A DNA stretch of 64,000 nt from Eutypa lata. Taxonomy: Eukaryota > Ascomycota > Sordariomycetes > Xylariales > Diatrypaceae. The notes under the pieces were generated by a model, which worked only from the letters and a program-made list of their open reading frames with translations, had not been told where the DNA came from and did not search any database. A program made the translations under genes and the position numbers. The stretch lies in contig JAKULF010000003.1 of assembly GCA_022661535.1 (NCBI GenBank), positions 496,001-560,000 of the forward strand, in the 5' to 3' direction. Shown piece by piece: positions 26,194 to 38,604 of this stretch (positions within the stretch are counted from its first letter, which is position 1; every line of letters starts with the position of its first letter).

Positions 26194-27151
26194 TTCAGCC
26201 CGGGTCAAGGAAAGAAGCAAAGAAGCTGAAGAAAGATGGGCTGATTTGGGGGGGTTTCAAAATGTTACATTGTCATAATCTAAATATATTTCTACGGAGA
26301 CATGTTAGTTGGCAATGGCAGATCTCCAACATGTTAATCCTTCACCAGGGTTTGTTTCTGATTGGACAAACCCCTTGTTGGTAGTTATCAGCATTTTTAC
26401 CTGCATTTCATTTGATTTCACCAATTCTAATTCGTCAAAGTTCATCATCTACCAGAGGGCCGGGAAATCCCCCGTAGTTTCTTCTTCGACTAGCATTTCT
26501 GCATAATTATACAGATAGCACAAGGAGCGTACCCCTGACTTTCGAAAGTAGTAAAATAATTGCACCTTATCTACTAAGCTAATAATAAGATGAAAGTTCG
26601 GTTGATATTATTAATTTATTATGGAATTCATCTCAATCACTAAACTGTGGTACTAAATAAAGCTCATCAGGTTAGCATATCATTACATGGGCATAGCTTT
26701 TCGAAAGATTATTTAAGGATGTTTTAAATGACGGGATGAGAAGATGGACATGATAATATGAGAGCAACGCCATATATCCAGGGCTAATACCACGTCCATT
26801 GGAAGGAATGTCCAGGATTCAAAGGAGTGTATTCTGGTAAGTTGATTGTGTCTATTTTCCTTGCATAGATGAAAACCACCACTGTTGAGACCAGTCCATT
26901 CTATCCCTGCATCACCACCTCATATCTTTTGTGAATTGTAGGTCACCTCCTATTTGTAATTGTTGCCGTTGAATAGCACTTTGCTTCCATGCAGTCTGGC
27001 GACATTAATGTACGAAGCTACTAACTTCTCGGGCAATTGATGCCAAAGCGTTGGGAGAAGAAAAGTACCTAGAGATCACACCCGTTTCAGATCCTATTCT
27101 GTAGCCAGCCTAAGAAATATGTGTTTGTCACCACACAATGTCAGAAAATTC
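26194..27151. other. Intergenic, no gene seen
   Basis: Promoter side of the amidase gene and 3' side of the small secreted protein gene. AT-rich, with no supported gene. Confidence 0.4.
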
Positions 27152-27698
27152 CTAGCAATCATAACCTCCTTTGATGATAATGTTGTTTCCATCCCCTTCC
27201 CACACCTGCATGGCCGGAACGTAGCTCCCTTCATGGAACTTCTCGTATCCACATTGATTGTAGGCCTTGCTGACCAAAAGGCCAGCCCTTTCTGCGCTTG
27301 GACAGTACTGAGATGTACCGGCGCAAATGGCGACGCCAGTGCCATACGAGCATGAGACGCGGTTACACTCGTTGGCATTTGAGCATAATGGCGAGTCACC
27401 CTTGCCCACCAGGCTAGAATCCGTCAGTACCTGGTAATATGAAGAAACGAAAACAAGTTTAAAAAGGCATTCTTACTAGGCGATGGCGTCACTGATCGGA
27501 CCCTGTCCTGCCTGAGGATACATGCCGAGTTCGCAGCTATACTCCTACAGACAAGTGTCAGCGTTTATTTCTTCTTTATTCGTCAGATTATCATACAGTA
27601 CGCTTGAAAATGCCGACATCCGTAGGTTCGTCCCTAGTAACAGCAGCAGCGGCAGCGGCAAGGCTGATGGCAAGGAGGAGTGCAGCAAGGCGAGTCAT
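27152..27698 (-). CDS. Small secreted cysteine-rich protein
   Basis: Three exons (27698-27597, 27544-27477, 27413-27152) give 143 residues. A clear signal peptide (MTRLAALLLAISLAAAAAA) is followed by a short pro-like stretch and a mature domain with eight Cys, found in YSC, PLC, NEC, VSC, AIC, QYC, NQC and the terminal YDC. The end NNIIIKGGYDC resembles a family of fungal secreted proteins that close with a short strand and a final Cys. Four disulfides are plausible. The last intron was placed because the nearer acceptor would create a stop; the chosen one restores frame and leaves a CTGAC branch point. The role is unknown; size, Cys content and secretion fit an extracellular or effector-like protein. 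Confidence 0.75.
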
Positions 27699-29233
27699 GT
27701 TGTTGAGTAGATTTCGAAATGTGTTAATATTGATTGTTAATGTTCTTTCCTCTGAGGAACTGCCAGAATATGAACACTTCCTGGCAAACTTTAAATATCC
27801 CTTCACCTTCGCATTATACAACCCCGGATCTGAAAGATATTACACAACGTAGGTATCACAGGAAGGTCTCACACAATACACCGCCTCCAAAATATTTGAG
27901 GTCAACTTGTCTAGCTTGGTTCGAATACATCAGATAATCTCCACATTGTGTACCCAATGGTCGATTCAACTGACGAGTGTCGGTGATCTTGCATAGTTTT
28001 AACGTGACTGTCTTATATTTTGCAGCAATATATAATAATTATAAGAGCATGACGATGATGCAGTTGATGACTCGACGTCCTGTAACATTGTACGTCGTTG
28101 TATTCGAATTCTAGATGTCAGCACTAGTAAAGTCTTTGGAAGAGAAACCTTTTACCGTACAACTTAGTAATATCTCTCAGAGCTTAAACAGGGATACATT
28201 CGCAATGCTAGAAAGCTAACTTGACAGTGACAATATCCAGTTAACTTTCTAAGAGTATCCTCCAATTGCATTACCTGTACTCGGCGTAGATGCAAACAAG
28301 CAGTCTTACAAAGGCATACTGGTAAATAACCATGTGAATGCGCTCAACACCACCAAGTTCTATGAGCAAAACATTGACGTCACCTAGGCCAAAGAAAAGT
28401 AATAGGCCGGAAGTTGAGTTTGGTGTCAAATTTTTGCAGCTCCAATACCTTGTATCTTAGAACCTAATATGAAATTACATTCACATCTTTGACTGAATTC
28501 CTCGCCAAGAGTCAGCATCCAAATGATGAACTGAACTCCTATAGTGTCAACAAAGACCCTAATCACAACATTTTTACAAGATGGTATACACGAGATTCAA
28601 TAGTGAGCACTGGACGGCTCGGAAGCATCTCACAATGTTCTATTTGCATCTATATATAACAATTTTCAGCAGTCCATACAAGGAATGAAAATCTACTGTG
28701 TCCTGCATCCCGGTTTCCTAGGCCAGTTTCACACGCATGTGTTTCTTACTCCTTCTCACCTTAGTATCTGATTCTCTCAGTTGAAGCTTACATCTATCCT
28801 GTCACACGGGCTGATCTGTACTTCGTAGAGCGGGGGAATATTTCTGTGAAAAATAAGATATACTGTTACCACCTTGCTTACTTGGCCCACGACATAATGT
28901 CTAGAATCTAGAACCCGTTGACAGCGACTTTTACACCGCTTGATTCTTGCATATCAGGCATGGGCTTACACGTGACGTGGTCAATCAAACCAATGAGGTA
29001 TCCTATGATGCAAAGGAGTCCTTGAACACTAGGGAATAATTGTGTCAAGTTGACTTTTGGCTTCATTACCTAGTATATCATCCTTCAGTAACGATCTGTC
29101 AGATATGTGAGGGATGAGGACTGTTGATCTTTAGTCAAATCATAGTGCAGTCCAAAGACACAATCATCAAGGCATAAGGTAACTATAGCTTCTTGAACAC
29201 ATGGTTAAGTTATAAAGGCGCAGTTGTATATTC
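27699..29233. other. Intergenic, no gene seen
   Basis: About 1.5 kb of AT-rich sequence with no frame longer than about 70 codons that carries a motif. Confidence 0.45.
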
Positions 29234-30766
29234 TCAAACATCTATTTCGACCTTAGCTTTGCCTTTTAGTGATTTTGAAATATTTATTAGGTAATTGAAT
29301 GTGTTCGTATCACATTTCTCCACTACAAGCGACACCTTTCTCCACGGAGCAGCCTCGTCTTCCATGGCAGTGTCCACTGACCCTTCGGAGCTTTGGTGGC
29401 TAGTAGCATTGATCGACGCCGAGCTACCCCCAGTAGAAATTCCTGACGTAGAAAGATTATTCTGCGAAGTATCAACATTAGCCTGCCAATCATCCAGGCA
29501 GGCTTGAAAGGCCGAGTCCATGAACATCTGGTTGATACCTATGTCGCTGTATTCATCTGATGGAGTCGGAAGTACAGAAGACATTGTATCTATTCAATCT
29601 TTAAGTAGTGCTCTCAACGCATGTAGGTGACAACTTACCCATGTTTGAAAGGCAAGGCTGTGACACATTTGGATATGCACCCTCTGCTGTGATATACGAC
29701 GGATTTATATCTTCGATATCTATGTCGTAGTCGCCCGCACTTTCATTACTTTGTGGGAAACTATCGATCCCAGTGGTGTATGTCGAACTCTCATCGATGG
29801 AAGAGAATTGATCTCTGTCGGTCTGGGTGGAAGACGATATGCCAAATCGGTTCGAAAGTATATGGTACCTAAGAAGACTATTTAGCACACTATGAGGCGG
29901 TTTCTCGGAATCCCACATATTATGAAAGCATACATATGTCTAAGAAAGGTGTGCACCATACATCCAGGAAACAGAGCAGTTCAGTTATTTCCCGTACAGC
30001 GACATACACACACCTACCTATTTTTCAAGTCGTTCCGAGACCGTGTTGGGTAATTCCTTTGTTGAATCTGTTTCCATTCTGTTCCATGTTTTTGCACCGA
30101 TGATAGAAGTAGTTCGTCCTGCTCGTGGAATTAGCTCAGCTTCATATGGGTCTCAGGGTGTAGCATTATTCACTACTTAGGTACTGACCTCAGCAGTTGT
30201 CCATCCTCCATGTTTAAGCTTCGGATCGAGGTTACATTGCCATCTTTTCGCACATTCTAAACACGAGCCGTGTACATGCCATAGTAAGTCTCTCAAAGTG
30301 AATATTAGGGGAGGAGAGAAAACTTCTTACGGTCAGGAGTACGGCGTCCCACTTCATTGGCAACAAGAGTCCACCTTTTTTCATACTTAGCTATAACGGT
30401 TGTACTATAGGACGGGATGATAAATCACTTACTTCTTCCCGTGGATCTGAAGAGCTGCTTCTAATCTTTGATCTTCATCCTCGCCCCAAGGTCCTTTCTT
30501 ATGATGCCCGGCGACAGTATTCACCCACCTCTTGCGGCAATCGCTATTACTTCGATTTGGCAGTTTCGATGCAATTTGTTTCCAATCCTTAACAGCGCCA
30601 CTTAGAGCGGCTACGTTATTATGTTAACGAACCACCCCCAACGAAAAAGATGAACTTATTTTGTCCAAAATGCTGGAGTCCTACTTTGTTTGCAAGCTTC
30701 TTCCCAGAGCACTTTATCTTCATCTTCCGTCCAACGCTTGAGGGCCTTCTTCGTATTTTGACTCAT
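29234..30766 (-). CDS. Myb-like protein with three Myb/SANT repeats
   Basis: Seven exons (30766-30685, 30610-30433, 30374-30331, 30256-30189, 30118-30018, 29868-29639, 29589-29234) give 352 residues. Three helix-turn-helix repeats follow one another. Repeat 1 reads KRWTEDEDKVLWEEA with WKQIASKLPNRS and CRKRWVN. Repeat 2 reads GPWGEDEDQRLEAAL with KWTLVANEVGRRTPDQCAKRW. Repeat 3 reads GGWTTAEDELLLSSV with WKQIQQ and RNDLKNRY. Splice sites were chosen to restore these tryptophans and recognition helices. The C-terminal half is acidic and Ser/Thr-rich, with no domain that I know, as in an activation region. It is probably a nuclear DNA-binding regulator. It lies 3.2 kb from the P450 pair, so it might regulate that cluster, but distance alone does not show this. 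Confidence 0.85.
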
Positions 30767-32732
30767 TATAGTACGAATGCGGTATCACGATGCTGATTAT
30801 GAAGGTAGGTCTCTAGGATGTCGCTGTATGTATGGTTATTATATGCACAATAGGTAGATGTCACCGGATATAAGGAGGTTGCCTGAGGAGACGGTTCCAT
30901 GATGAGGTATCCAGAGTTCCCTTACTTATGGTGTCTCTCTCTTCTTGATACCTGGTTCTTTTCTAATCGGATATATTCGCCTTATTGTGCAAAATTCAGA
31001 AGGCGTGCTGCCGTTACATATTGAGCCGTTACAAAAGCCATTTACCTTGATTAAACGTAACTTGTTACGGGACTGACCACCGTAACGCCCGCCTTACAAA
31101 GCTTATTAAGCTAACCCCACCCCTTGAACTTGGCCACCATTCATCCCGCAAAAGCCCTGCGATATAACTTCCAATGTGATATGATACGTGCAAGGGTATT
31201 TCAGGATTCAGTTTTGACAAGACATCGTGGAGTGCTACTGGAAGGTATCCCATAGGTTCGAATACCCCACGGCGGTCCGGACTTCAGGGTCAGATACGAT
31301 TTCATGCGGGGAAACTGATCACTCTAGCCTCTTGTGCTCTAATTATGTATGTAGTTAAGGGATGGGTTCCTAGTACAATTAAACAGCGGTATCTCAGCCG
31401 CGGCCCTTGCCTCGTAAAAACCGCAGCACTACATCATCCCCATAAATTAACGGCCACTAAGCCTTAGTGCCGGCCGCTCCCGCTCTTGGGAATGTAAGTC
31501 GACCTTAGGTATGTAAATTGCGTCCAGCACCTCCCTTATTTTTTCCCGAAATGACCAAGCTACCTTAGGTATCTACCTGCTACTACGTAATTGGCTATTA
31601 GCTACGTAGCCCTAAACCCCAGCAATTTGTTTCTAGGGACTCTCACTAAAACCGCTACACTTCTCGGAATGGTTTAGTTAGTGCGGTCTTGGTGTTGCAA
31701 TACGTAGATCCCTTCCATATAGAGCTCCTGAAGCCACGTCACCTGATCTCCACCACGTCCACTTCTGTAGGGCATCGGGCATATAATGCCCACTACCTAT
31801 CTAGATTCCTAGATTTCCTTCAGGCCTAGATCAATAAATCAACAGCTGAGCTGAGCGTATCCGATCCTGTAGTAAGTGAATGCAACACTTGGCCAACAGG
31901 GAATTACCGGTTGGTCACTTGAGAAAGCTGTGTGCAGAAAGCAACTTGGCGTCGAGAACGTACTTTGAAGATAAGGGTTTCGCCGGCCGGACCCTTGGTC
32001 AATGTCACGCTGTGGTTGAAACAATACCTGCGGAGGGTCCCGCGGAGACGATGATCCTGGATCGAGCACTAGCGTGGTTTCGCCCGTCACCGGTCTTCAT
32101 CGTACATAAATTCGTAGCCAGTTAAACAAGTATCCGAGCACTTCGTGCTGCAGGGCCACTGCGAAGCTGGTGGTTAATAATGCAGATAAAAAGGATTTAA
32201 ACGGCTATCCAGTAGCTCGGGATACATGGGTCACAAAGAGATTAACTCCTTTCGGTCGTTAGTTAATAACAGCGTCATTAAGACGACGGCGAAGAAGTTG
32301 TTGAAAAGAAAATGACCTCAAGGCCAGGCTCCCCTGGCGCATGTGATAGGGGAGCATCCAACAATTGTTCCATAATTTCTTCTCTGTTTGAAAGTATGTC
32401 CAAGGGAAGAAACGGTGATATTTAGCCGAATATGTTGTTCATTCACTCTATGCCCTGGGCATTGGCATTAGTTAGTCGGCCGACTTGGGTGTCATCTTCG
32501 TGCTAGACTGGAGCGGTTAGGCTTAACGGGAGAAGTGTAACCAGACAATAGAGGAAGCAGTATATCGATGCCATGGCGCATATTATAGTGTGCGGGAGCC
32601 TGCATCTTGAACTATAGCTGCGTGGTAAAGAATGCAAATAGCTACATCCAAAATCGGGGTTCCCATAACTTTAGGGCTAAAGTGGACTGATATTCGAGCT
32701 GGACATGAAGCTATGAAGCAGCTCTCAGAACC
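30767..32732. other. Intergenic, no gene seen
   Basis: About 2 kb between the Myb gene and a hypothetical gene. I looked on both strands for short-chain dehydrogenase motifs (TGxxxGxG, YxxxK), because ABA4 would be expected near this cluster, and saw none. Confidence 0.4.
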
Positions 32733-33320
32733 TCAAGCAGCATTAGAACTATCGACGACCCACATGAAGTCGGTCCCTCCACCACTAAGCGGACAAAGAA
32801 CGACAACATCGCCTTCGTATCCCTTGGACCTCTCCACATAGATAAGCACCTAGCAACTTACTGGTGGGTCTTTCTCTGTTGACGGATCGAACTGATATTC
32901 GTGGTAAATAATATCAGACGTGCGTTTCTCCTCTTCATACCGCATATGCACGACGAGATGTCTGTCATCGTCCTTGTTAGCGGAACCCACGACCCAGAGC
33001 AGAGCGTCGAAGACACCATGCCGGAGTCGCCGAGGAACTAGCCTACCCCCCTCTCCATGGAACTGCCGGATGTGCATCGAGAAGACTGGGGAAGATACTC
33101 GACCATCAAACTGTATAACACTACGTTCATGTATGCGTTGAACCGTAGACTCCAGAAGGAGACAGTGTATCCGCGACGGGACTGGTTCATCGGTGTGAAG
33201 TCTTTCTAAGCTAAGCCGCTTGGCTAGGTTCTTACAACTTGTCACTTTATGCAGGTCATAACATTTTGTAATTTGCTTTACTTGCACATATGATCACTTA
33301 TCGGATCCTTTAGCATCCAT
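32733..33320 (-). CDS. Hypothetical protein, unrecognised
   Basis: The central exon (33237-32862) is open for 125 codons and looks coding: it is rich in His and Arg with patches such as FDALLWVVGSA and HLVVHMRYEEE. A first exon (33320-33298, MDAKGSD) can be joined through a 60-nt intron. The 3' end is uncertain. After the donor GTAAGT at 32861 the next exon may begin near 32822 and end with the stop at 32733, or use another acceptor and stop at 32711; both give very short introns (39-49 nt). I do not recognise the family. It lies between the Myb gene and the P450 genes. Confidence 0.35.
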
Positions 33321-33940
33321 AGCCCTTTCAAATATGTAGATGCGCTTGCATACGTAGATTTTGCTCGGGGGTTGCAGGGAGCGTCGGGCGGATATCATGA
33401 AAAAATGCCCGAATCCCCGAGAAGGAATTTGAGCTATTTCATCGACAAACAAGAGGACTTATAGACATGGACGGTACGAATTGGTACCAAGAACATGGGT
33501 AAGATAAAGAAACTGCTAACAAAAATGCTCTCACATAACCGATGAAGGGTAAGTCATATACAGGGTGATATCCGAATAGTAGAAATGCCGCTCCGCGGCC
33601 TTAGGTAACTACCCCTTTTCGCAATAGGGAATAGCCCTTTATTGCAACACATTTTAATAGTCTTCATGATATAATGTTACAAGTTTAAACCAGACAACTA
33701 GGTTTAGATAATCAAAAACCTAGCCTTCACATCATTTCTAGTAATTACATGAGCCCGAAAGGCTGACTACAACAAGGCACACTAGGGAATTTCTACCACG
33801 GCAAGCATTGCGAAATTATTAGCCAAGGCCATTCCTAACGAGGAATCAGGCTATTTCTCGTCGAAAATCCTGTATCATCTTAACTATGTAATCGATTGAG
33901 TAAAGTTCATCGAGTCGTTAACCAGAAATTACCGAGTCCT
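33321..33940. other. Intergenic, no gene seen
   Basis: About 600 bases between the hypothetical gene and the 3' end of the first P450 gene. Confidence 0.4.
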
Positions 33941-35706
33941 TCATCCTGATCGCTCAACCTCAGTCAGTCGGACCCAGAGCCTAGGCTTGACCCAGGTTTG
34001 GAAGACCTTGATCTTGGTCATATCCCACTTGCGTAGAACGCTATCCCTGTCGCCATCTAGGACCAAGTCGAAGTTATACAACAGCCGCGCCATAATGAGT
34101 CGCATTTCGAAGAAGGCCAAGTTCTTCCCAATGCAACCACGGGGTCCAACGCTAAACGGCTGTGAAGCATCCAATCGATCGCTCGCATAACGCTTATCCT
34201 TGTCCGGGAGCCAGCGCTCGGGCACAAAGCTGTCTGGGTCACAGAAGTTGAGCGGGGAGTGGCAGGCAACCCAAGGCGCGACACTCACTGTCATCCCAGG
34301 CGGGACGATGTGGTCATCGATGGTAGCGCCTCCAGGTGGCACGATGCGTTGCTGGTTCGTGACAGCGGGAGAGAACAAGCGCAGTGCCTCGTTAATAGTG
34401 GCGTCAAGGTATGGCACACGTTCCTTGACTGTCCCCCATGTTATATCGTGATCGCTCACGAAAGCACCGCGGATTTCAGCCACCAGGCGCTCATACACAC
34501 GGGGGTCTGCGCAGATAAACAGGGTCCAGCCAGTCAACAAACTAGCAGTCGTTTCGGTACCCGCGCTGATGAGTAGCACCATATTCATGATGATCTCAGC
34601 TTTGGTCAAGCCCTGGCGCGACTCTGCGTTCTTGAGTATGTGGAAGATGATGTCGTTGTGATTGCGTTCCATGCCGTCAGCGAGACGAGCAAGTGTCTTG
34701 GCCTGCGAGTTCTGGAAATGGATGCGCCGCCAGTCAGCTGCCGATGCGGGGATCAACAGTTTAACGAGTGCGGCTCGCAGCCACGAGTTGGCACCTGCGA
34801 CCCGCCTGATTGCCTGGTCCCATGCTGCGGACTTGAATACGTTGATAACCGATGTGGACCATTCCGTAGACGCGCCCTGGTCCAGGCAGCCGAAAGGTTC
34901 TGCAAAGGCGAGGTCACCTACTAAGTCAAAGGTGGTGTAGGTGTACCAGCTGGAAAAGTCGACCCTTTCCCCCTTCGTTGCAAATACTCTCATGGCAGAT
35001 ATTAGCTTGCTGACGTGAAGCTGTAGGATGGGTTCCTGCTGGAGGAGGGCTGTGTTGGAGAATGGGTATGCCAACGCCCTACGCTGGCGACTGTGGTTGG
35101 TGTTATCAGCCAGGCTGATGCCCGTCTGTCCGTCCATTGGGGAGACCGCACCGATGAATATCGGGCTCTTCTCTAGATTGGGGCCATTTTTCTGCGGGAA
35201 ATATCGCAGTCAGCTTGAGCCCTGAAGAAACGATTCGTTTTTGGTGTTCGCTTACTCGATGTCCATAAATATCCCCCCAGGCGTTTGGCCCAATGAAGCT
35301 GAGTTCGTTTGGGGCGATTCTCACTACTAGACCTAGTTGGGTACAAGAAAGTTCAGTTAATAATGAACTTTGCTTCGGATCTAGGATCTATCAATCTCAC
35401 CATATTTGTTATGAAGACGTTGGTAATATGTGTGCTGGTTGCCCCAAGCTAAAGACCACGCAGTCGGTAATTCAGACACGCTGTTGATCCAAGGACCTGG
35501 ATATTTGCTAAGTGGATGGAAGTAGCGTCTCTTGGTTATACCAACCAGGAGGGCAAGCAAAGTCTATAATAAGAGAGAATGTGAGCTCCAAAGGTACTTT
35601 AACAAGGCCTTCGAAAGCATTCTCATAGTAATAATATCCGTGTGAGGCCATAATTTGAAGACTGGGGGCTTACTATTGCTACAAGAGATTGGAGAGTTGA
35701 AGACAT
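33941..35706 (-). CDS. Cytochrome P450 (candidate ABA1/ABA2-type oxidase)
   Basis: Four exons (35706-35674, 35563-35401, 35332-35256, 35191-33941) give 507 residues. The start MSSTLQSLVAI joins to TLLALLVGITKRRYFHPL, forming an ER signal anchor followed by the proline-rich hinge KYPGPW. Core motifs are RIAPNELSFI, the oxygen-binding I-helix SAGTETTAS, ExxR in NEALRLF, PERW, and the heme loop FSVGPRGCIGKN with the ligand Cys near residue 444. All key residues are present. P450s insert oxygen using electrons from a reductase at the ER membrane. Neighbours suggest that it oxidises the C15 product of the ABA3-like enzyme. I cannot decide between ABA1 and ABA2 by eye. Splicing exon 1 over 110 nt was preferred to an alternative ATG at about 35653 because it restores the membrane anchor. 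Confidence 0.9.
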
Positions 35707-36752
35707 CAAGATGTTGTTGTCCAAGGATTTAGATTTGGAAGACCAAGCTCCCAGGCGCGCGGCAATGTTGGAGAAGAAAGACATAGTCGTCATAGCTAGC
35801 AGCCTATCCTTACTTCTTCCAGAGTGTTCTGAAAAGCTATCATCGAAGAAATCGCCAGATAACGATACAGAAAGACTACTCGACCACTATGTAGATTGGG
35901 TATAGAAGGCCAAGAAAGCCAAGTCCCATGCCGGTGGAACAGGATACTCAGGTCTAGAGCATTCATGACTTGGATCCCCTTAGATTCTATGGAAGGCAAG
36001 AAGGGTTTGAACTGTAATGATCCTACGGTAACGCAGGGGAGTACCCTGGTATTTTTTCTTGGGGTTCAGCCCTGTTATCTGCGGAGACCCTCAATTTCAG
36101 GACCATGTACTATATATGTAGCTAGTCTGTGCAGAGTGAATAGGCTTATGTACTAGTATAGCAGGGACCAGCATTTCACTGAGTTTATGTAGGTAGCTCT
36201 AAACGCTACCGAGCCGTTCCGAACGTTGCCTTCCCATTGGAGTGTTGTGAATTGTTTTGCCACACAACATACAACGCTCCTATACGAAGACTCCTAAGTA
36301 GATTCTGTAGTACTCAAGGGTAATAATCTTGATTTTCAGTACACGTACTGTTACAATCTTCACATGGGTTTTCTAGTTGTTTTGATATGCATTGACTCTT
36401 CAACCACCCCCGTTGTCACTATTTGGGAGACGTAATGCTATCATATCCAGCATAATATACTTACAGCTTGCTACGAACTGAATACGCTTATGTTTACAAT
36501 GCACGAGTGGGGTTTTGTTTTATAGGTAAAGGAACATTCCTCTTGGTGTTATAAATCATTCTGAATCATTCTGAGTTGTCCAATTTACTTATGAAAGTAT
36601 TCCTAGTGCACACCCCTGAAAAGACCGACATTATGAAATCAGATATTATGCCTTGCTTCGTTAACATCTGTAGATTTGAAACGAACGAACAGATACACCA
36701 AGCGGTAGTATATCAAATCAAGCACCAAAATCCTTGAAGACTTTCCAACTAA
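35707..36752. other. Intergenic between tandem P450 genes
   Basis: About 1 kb; it carries the promoter of the first P450 gene and the 3' end of the second. No supported gene. Confidence 0.4.
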
Positions 36753-38604
36753 TTAGACTGCAGAGTGGGTGGTGTCGCTCTCGGTGACTTTGACGAGCAG
36801 GTTGTGCTCAAGAAAAACGCCATAGCTAAGCACGTCGCAAGGCTTGACCGGGTTGACCAATTGGAGGTCGAAATGGCGGAACAGCTGCGGATTAAGAAAT
36901 TAGTCAGAGGAGAAGAAACCTGAGTAGTGGATCTTTGCTGCGGGTGACGCTTGCATAAGTACTAAATAAATCAAGAGAGAGTCTCCACTCACTTCAAAGA
37001 CGGACTTGTTCAGTTCCATAAACGCGATAGACTTGCCGACGCACTGCCACTGTCCATAGCCAAAGGCTAGTTCGACATTGCGCTCCATTATGCCGCGCGG
37101 CTCATCCTTGAGTTCCATGAAGCGCTCGGGTCGAAATACATCCGCGTCCTCGCCAAACATGGACTTAGAGCGCAGTAGTGATGAAGTGTTCATACATATG
37201 GCAGTACCAGCAGGGACGTGTTGATCATAGAATGTATCACCCCCAGCAGGCACAACTTTCGGTAAAAGGCCTAGTAGAGGTGGACGCATGCGAATACCCT
37301 CATAGATAACAGCCTGTAAGTATGGTAGCTTCTTTGCTTGTTCAACGGTGATGGGATTAGAAGCCCGGTCATCATCCAGAGCAGCTCGTATCTCATCTTT
37401 CAGCTTGCAATAGACATGTGGGGTGGTCATAGTGTGTACTAGCACGGAGCGAATGGCTGATGCAGTGCTTTCAGTGCCGGCCACCACCATGAACAGGCCT
37501 TCAACTTCGCATTCTTTTTGGTTTAGTTTGTGGTTTATAAAGGAGCCCTAAGTGTTTTGGCGTGAGTCAAATGGCTACTTGAATAGAGTCGATCTTACTT
37601 ACGAGCATGTCTTTCTTCTGCTCCGCCCCGGGCACGAACCTCTTGCCCACGTAGTGCTCTGCGACGCTTTAATCTAGTCAGCTTGCAGTTCCAAGGGACT
37701 CTCACTATCGTGCTAAAGTATCTGGAGGTCGTAAGAAGAATGAGACTTACGCCATCAAAGCCCCAAACCCATTTTTGTCTTTGGGCGTCGGTCCAAGCAA
37801 CCTAAGGAAGGCATTTGAAAACAAAATGTTGCGAATCCAGGGAATGTCGGCGGAAGTTGACATTTGCGGCCATAGGTCCCGCACGCCCTTCAAGAAACTG
37901 TAACGGTCAGTCTCAGTAGCTAAATAACCAAACTCGTTCCCGAAGGCGAGTCGAGTGATGACGTCCATGGTAAAATAACACGAGAGCTGGCCAAGGTCTA
38001 ACAGGCGGCCTTTGCGGGCATAATTATCTCGCATAACCCGAAGCAATGTGGCAACTTGTTGATTTACGCCGATTTCCAAGTCTGGAATCTCGCGGCCACT
38101 ATATGCGTGGAGAGTTCGCGACTTAAACTTCGTGTGTGCATTGGACTGCAGCACGGTAAACATGTTATCATGGTACGGGTTGAAGCGGCCCGTGATGTAC
38201 CACGAGTCGCGGTTATAACCGCTGCGTGCACTGCTAATCTTGCGGACGATGTCCGGATCGTCCGTAAGAAGCTCATTAGGACCAATCCGTAAGAGTTTAT
38301 GCTTTTGGTGCAGACCCCGATGTACCCAATACTGCTTTCCGCTGTAGGTCGTCTTCGCCAGCCACAGATACGAGAAGTTGGCCAGCCACGATGCCGCTGG
38401 AAATTTGCGCAGCCTAAACCATGCGAGATAGCTGCTAACGGTGTAGCATACTGTGATCAACAAGAATATGGCTATACCCAAGCGCTGAAGTGGCCAGAGA
38501 TGACCAAGTGGCTTGAGCGACCAGAGATTCCCAAGCGGCTTGAGGGACAGGGTCCTCAAAAAGGGAATGTCAAATTCGAGGTTCGAGACAGAGAAAGACG
38601 CCAT
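36753..38604 (-). CDS. Cytochrome P450 (candidate ABA1/ABA2-type oxidase, second gene)
   Basis: Four exons (38604-37751, 37666-37603, 37547-36993, 36884-36753) give 534 residues. A membrane anchor (LGIAIFLLITVCYTVSSY) precedes RIGPNELLTDDPD. The I-helix reads VVAGTESTAS, ExxR reads YEGIRMRPP, the PERF box reads FRPERF, and the heme loop reads FGYGQWQCVGKS with Cys near residue 475. The gene is intact. An in-frame ATG at 38694 would add 30 residues; the start at 38604 gives the more usual length. It is transcribed in the same direction as the other P450 and head-to-head with the ABA3-like gene, with a small LTR element in the shared upstream region. By context it should act on the same terpene pathway; this is inference. 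Confidence 0.9.

Noticed and set aside
30119..30188. Alternative acceptor three bases upstream in the Myb gene
   Set aside because: It would add a Gln and break the usual WTxxED spacing of repeat 3; the chosen acceptor restores AEDELLL.
31245..31275. GGTTCGAATACC, similar to a tRNA B box
   Set aside because: No matching A box at the right distance and no cloverleaf could be drawn.
35580..35653. Alternative start for the first P450 at an ATG near 35653 (MASHGYYYY)
   Set aside because: It needs an intron of only 34-40 nt and gives no membrane anchor; the ATG at 35706 with a 110-nt intron restores the anchor.
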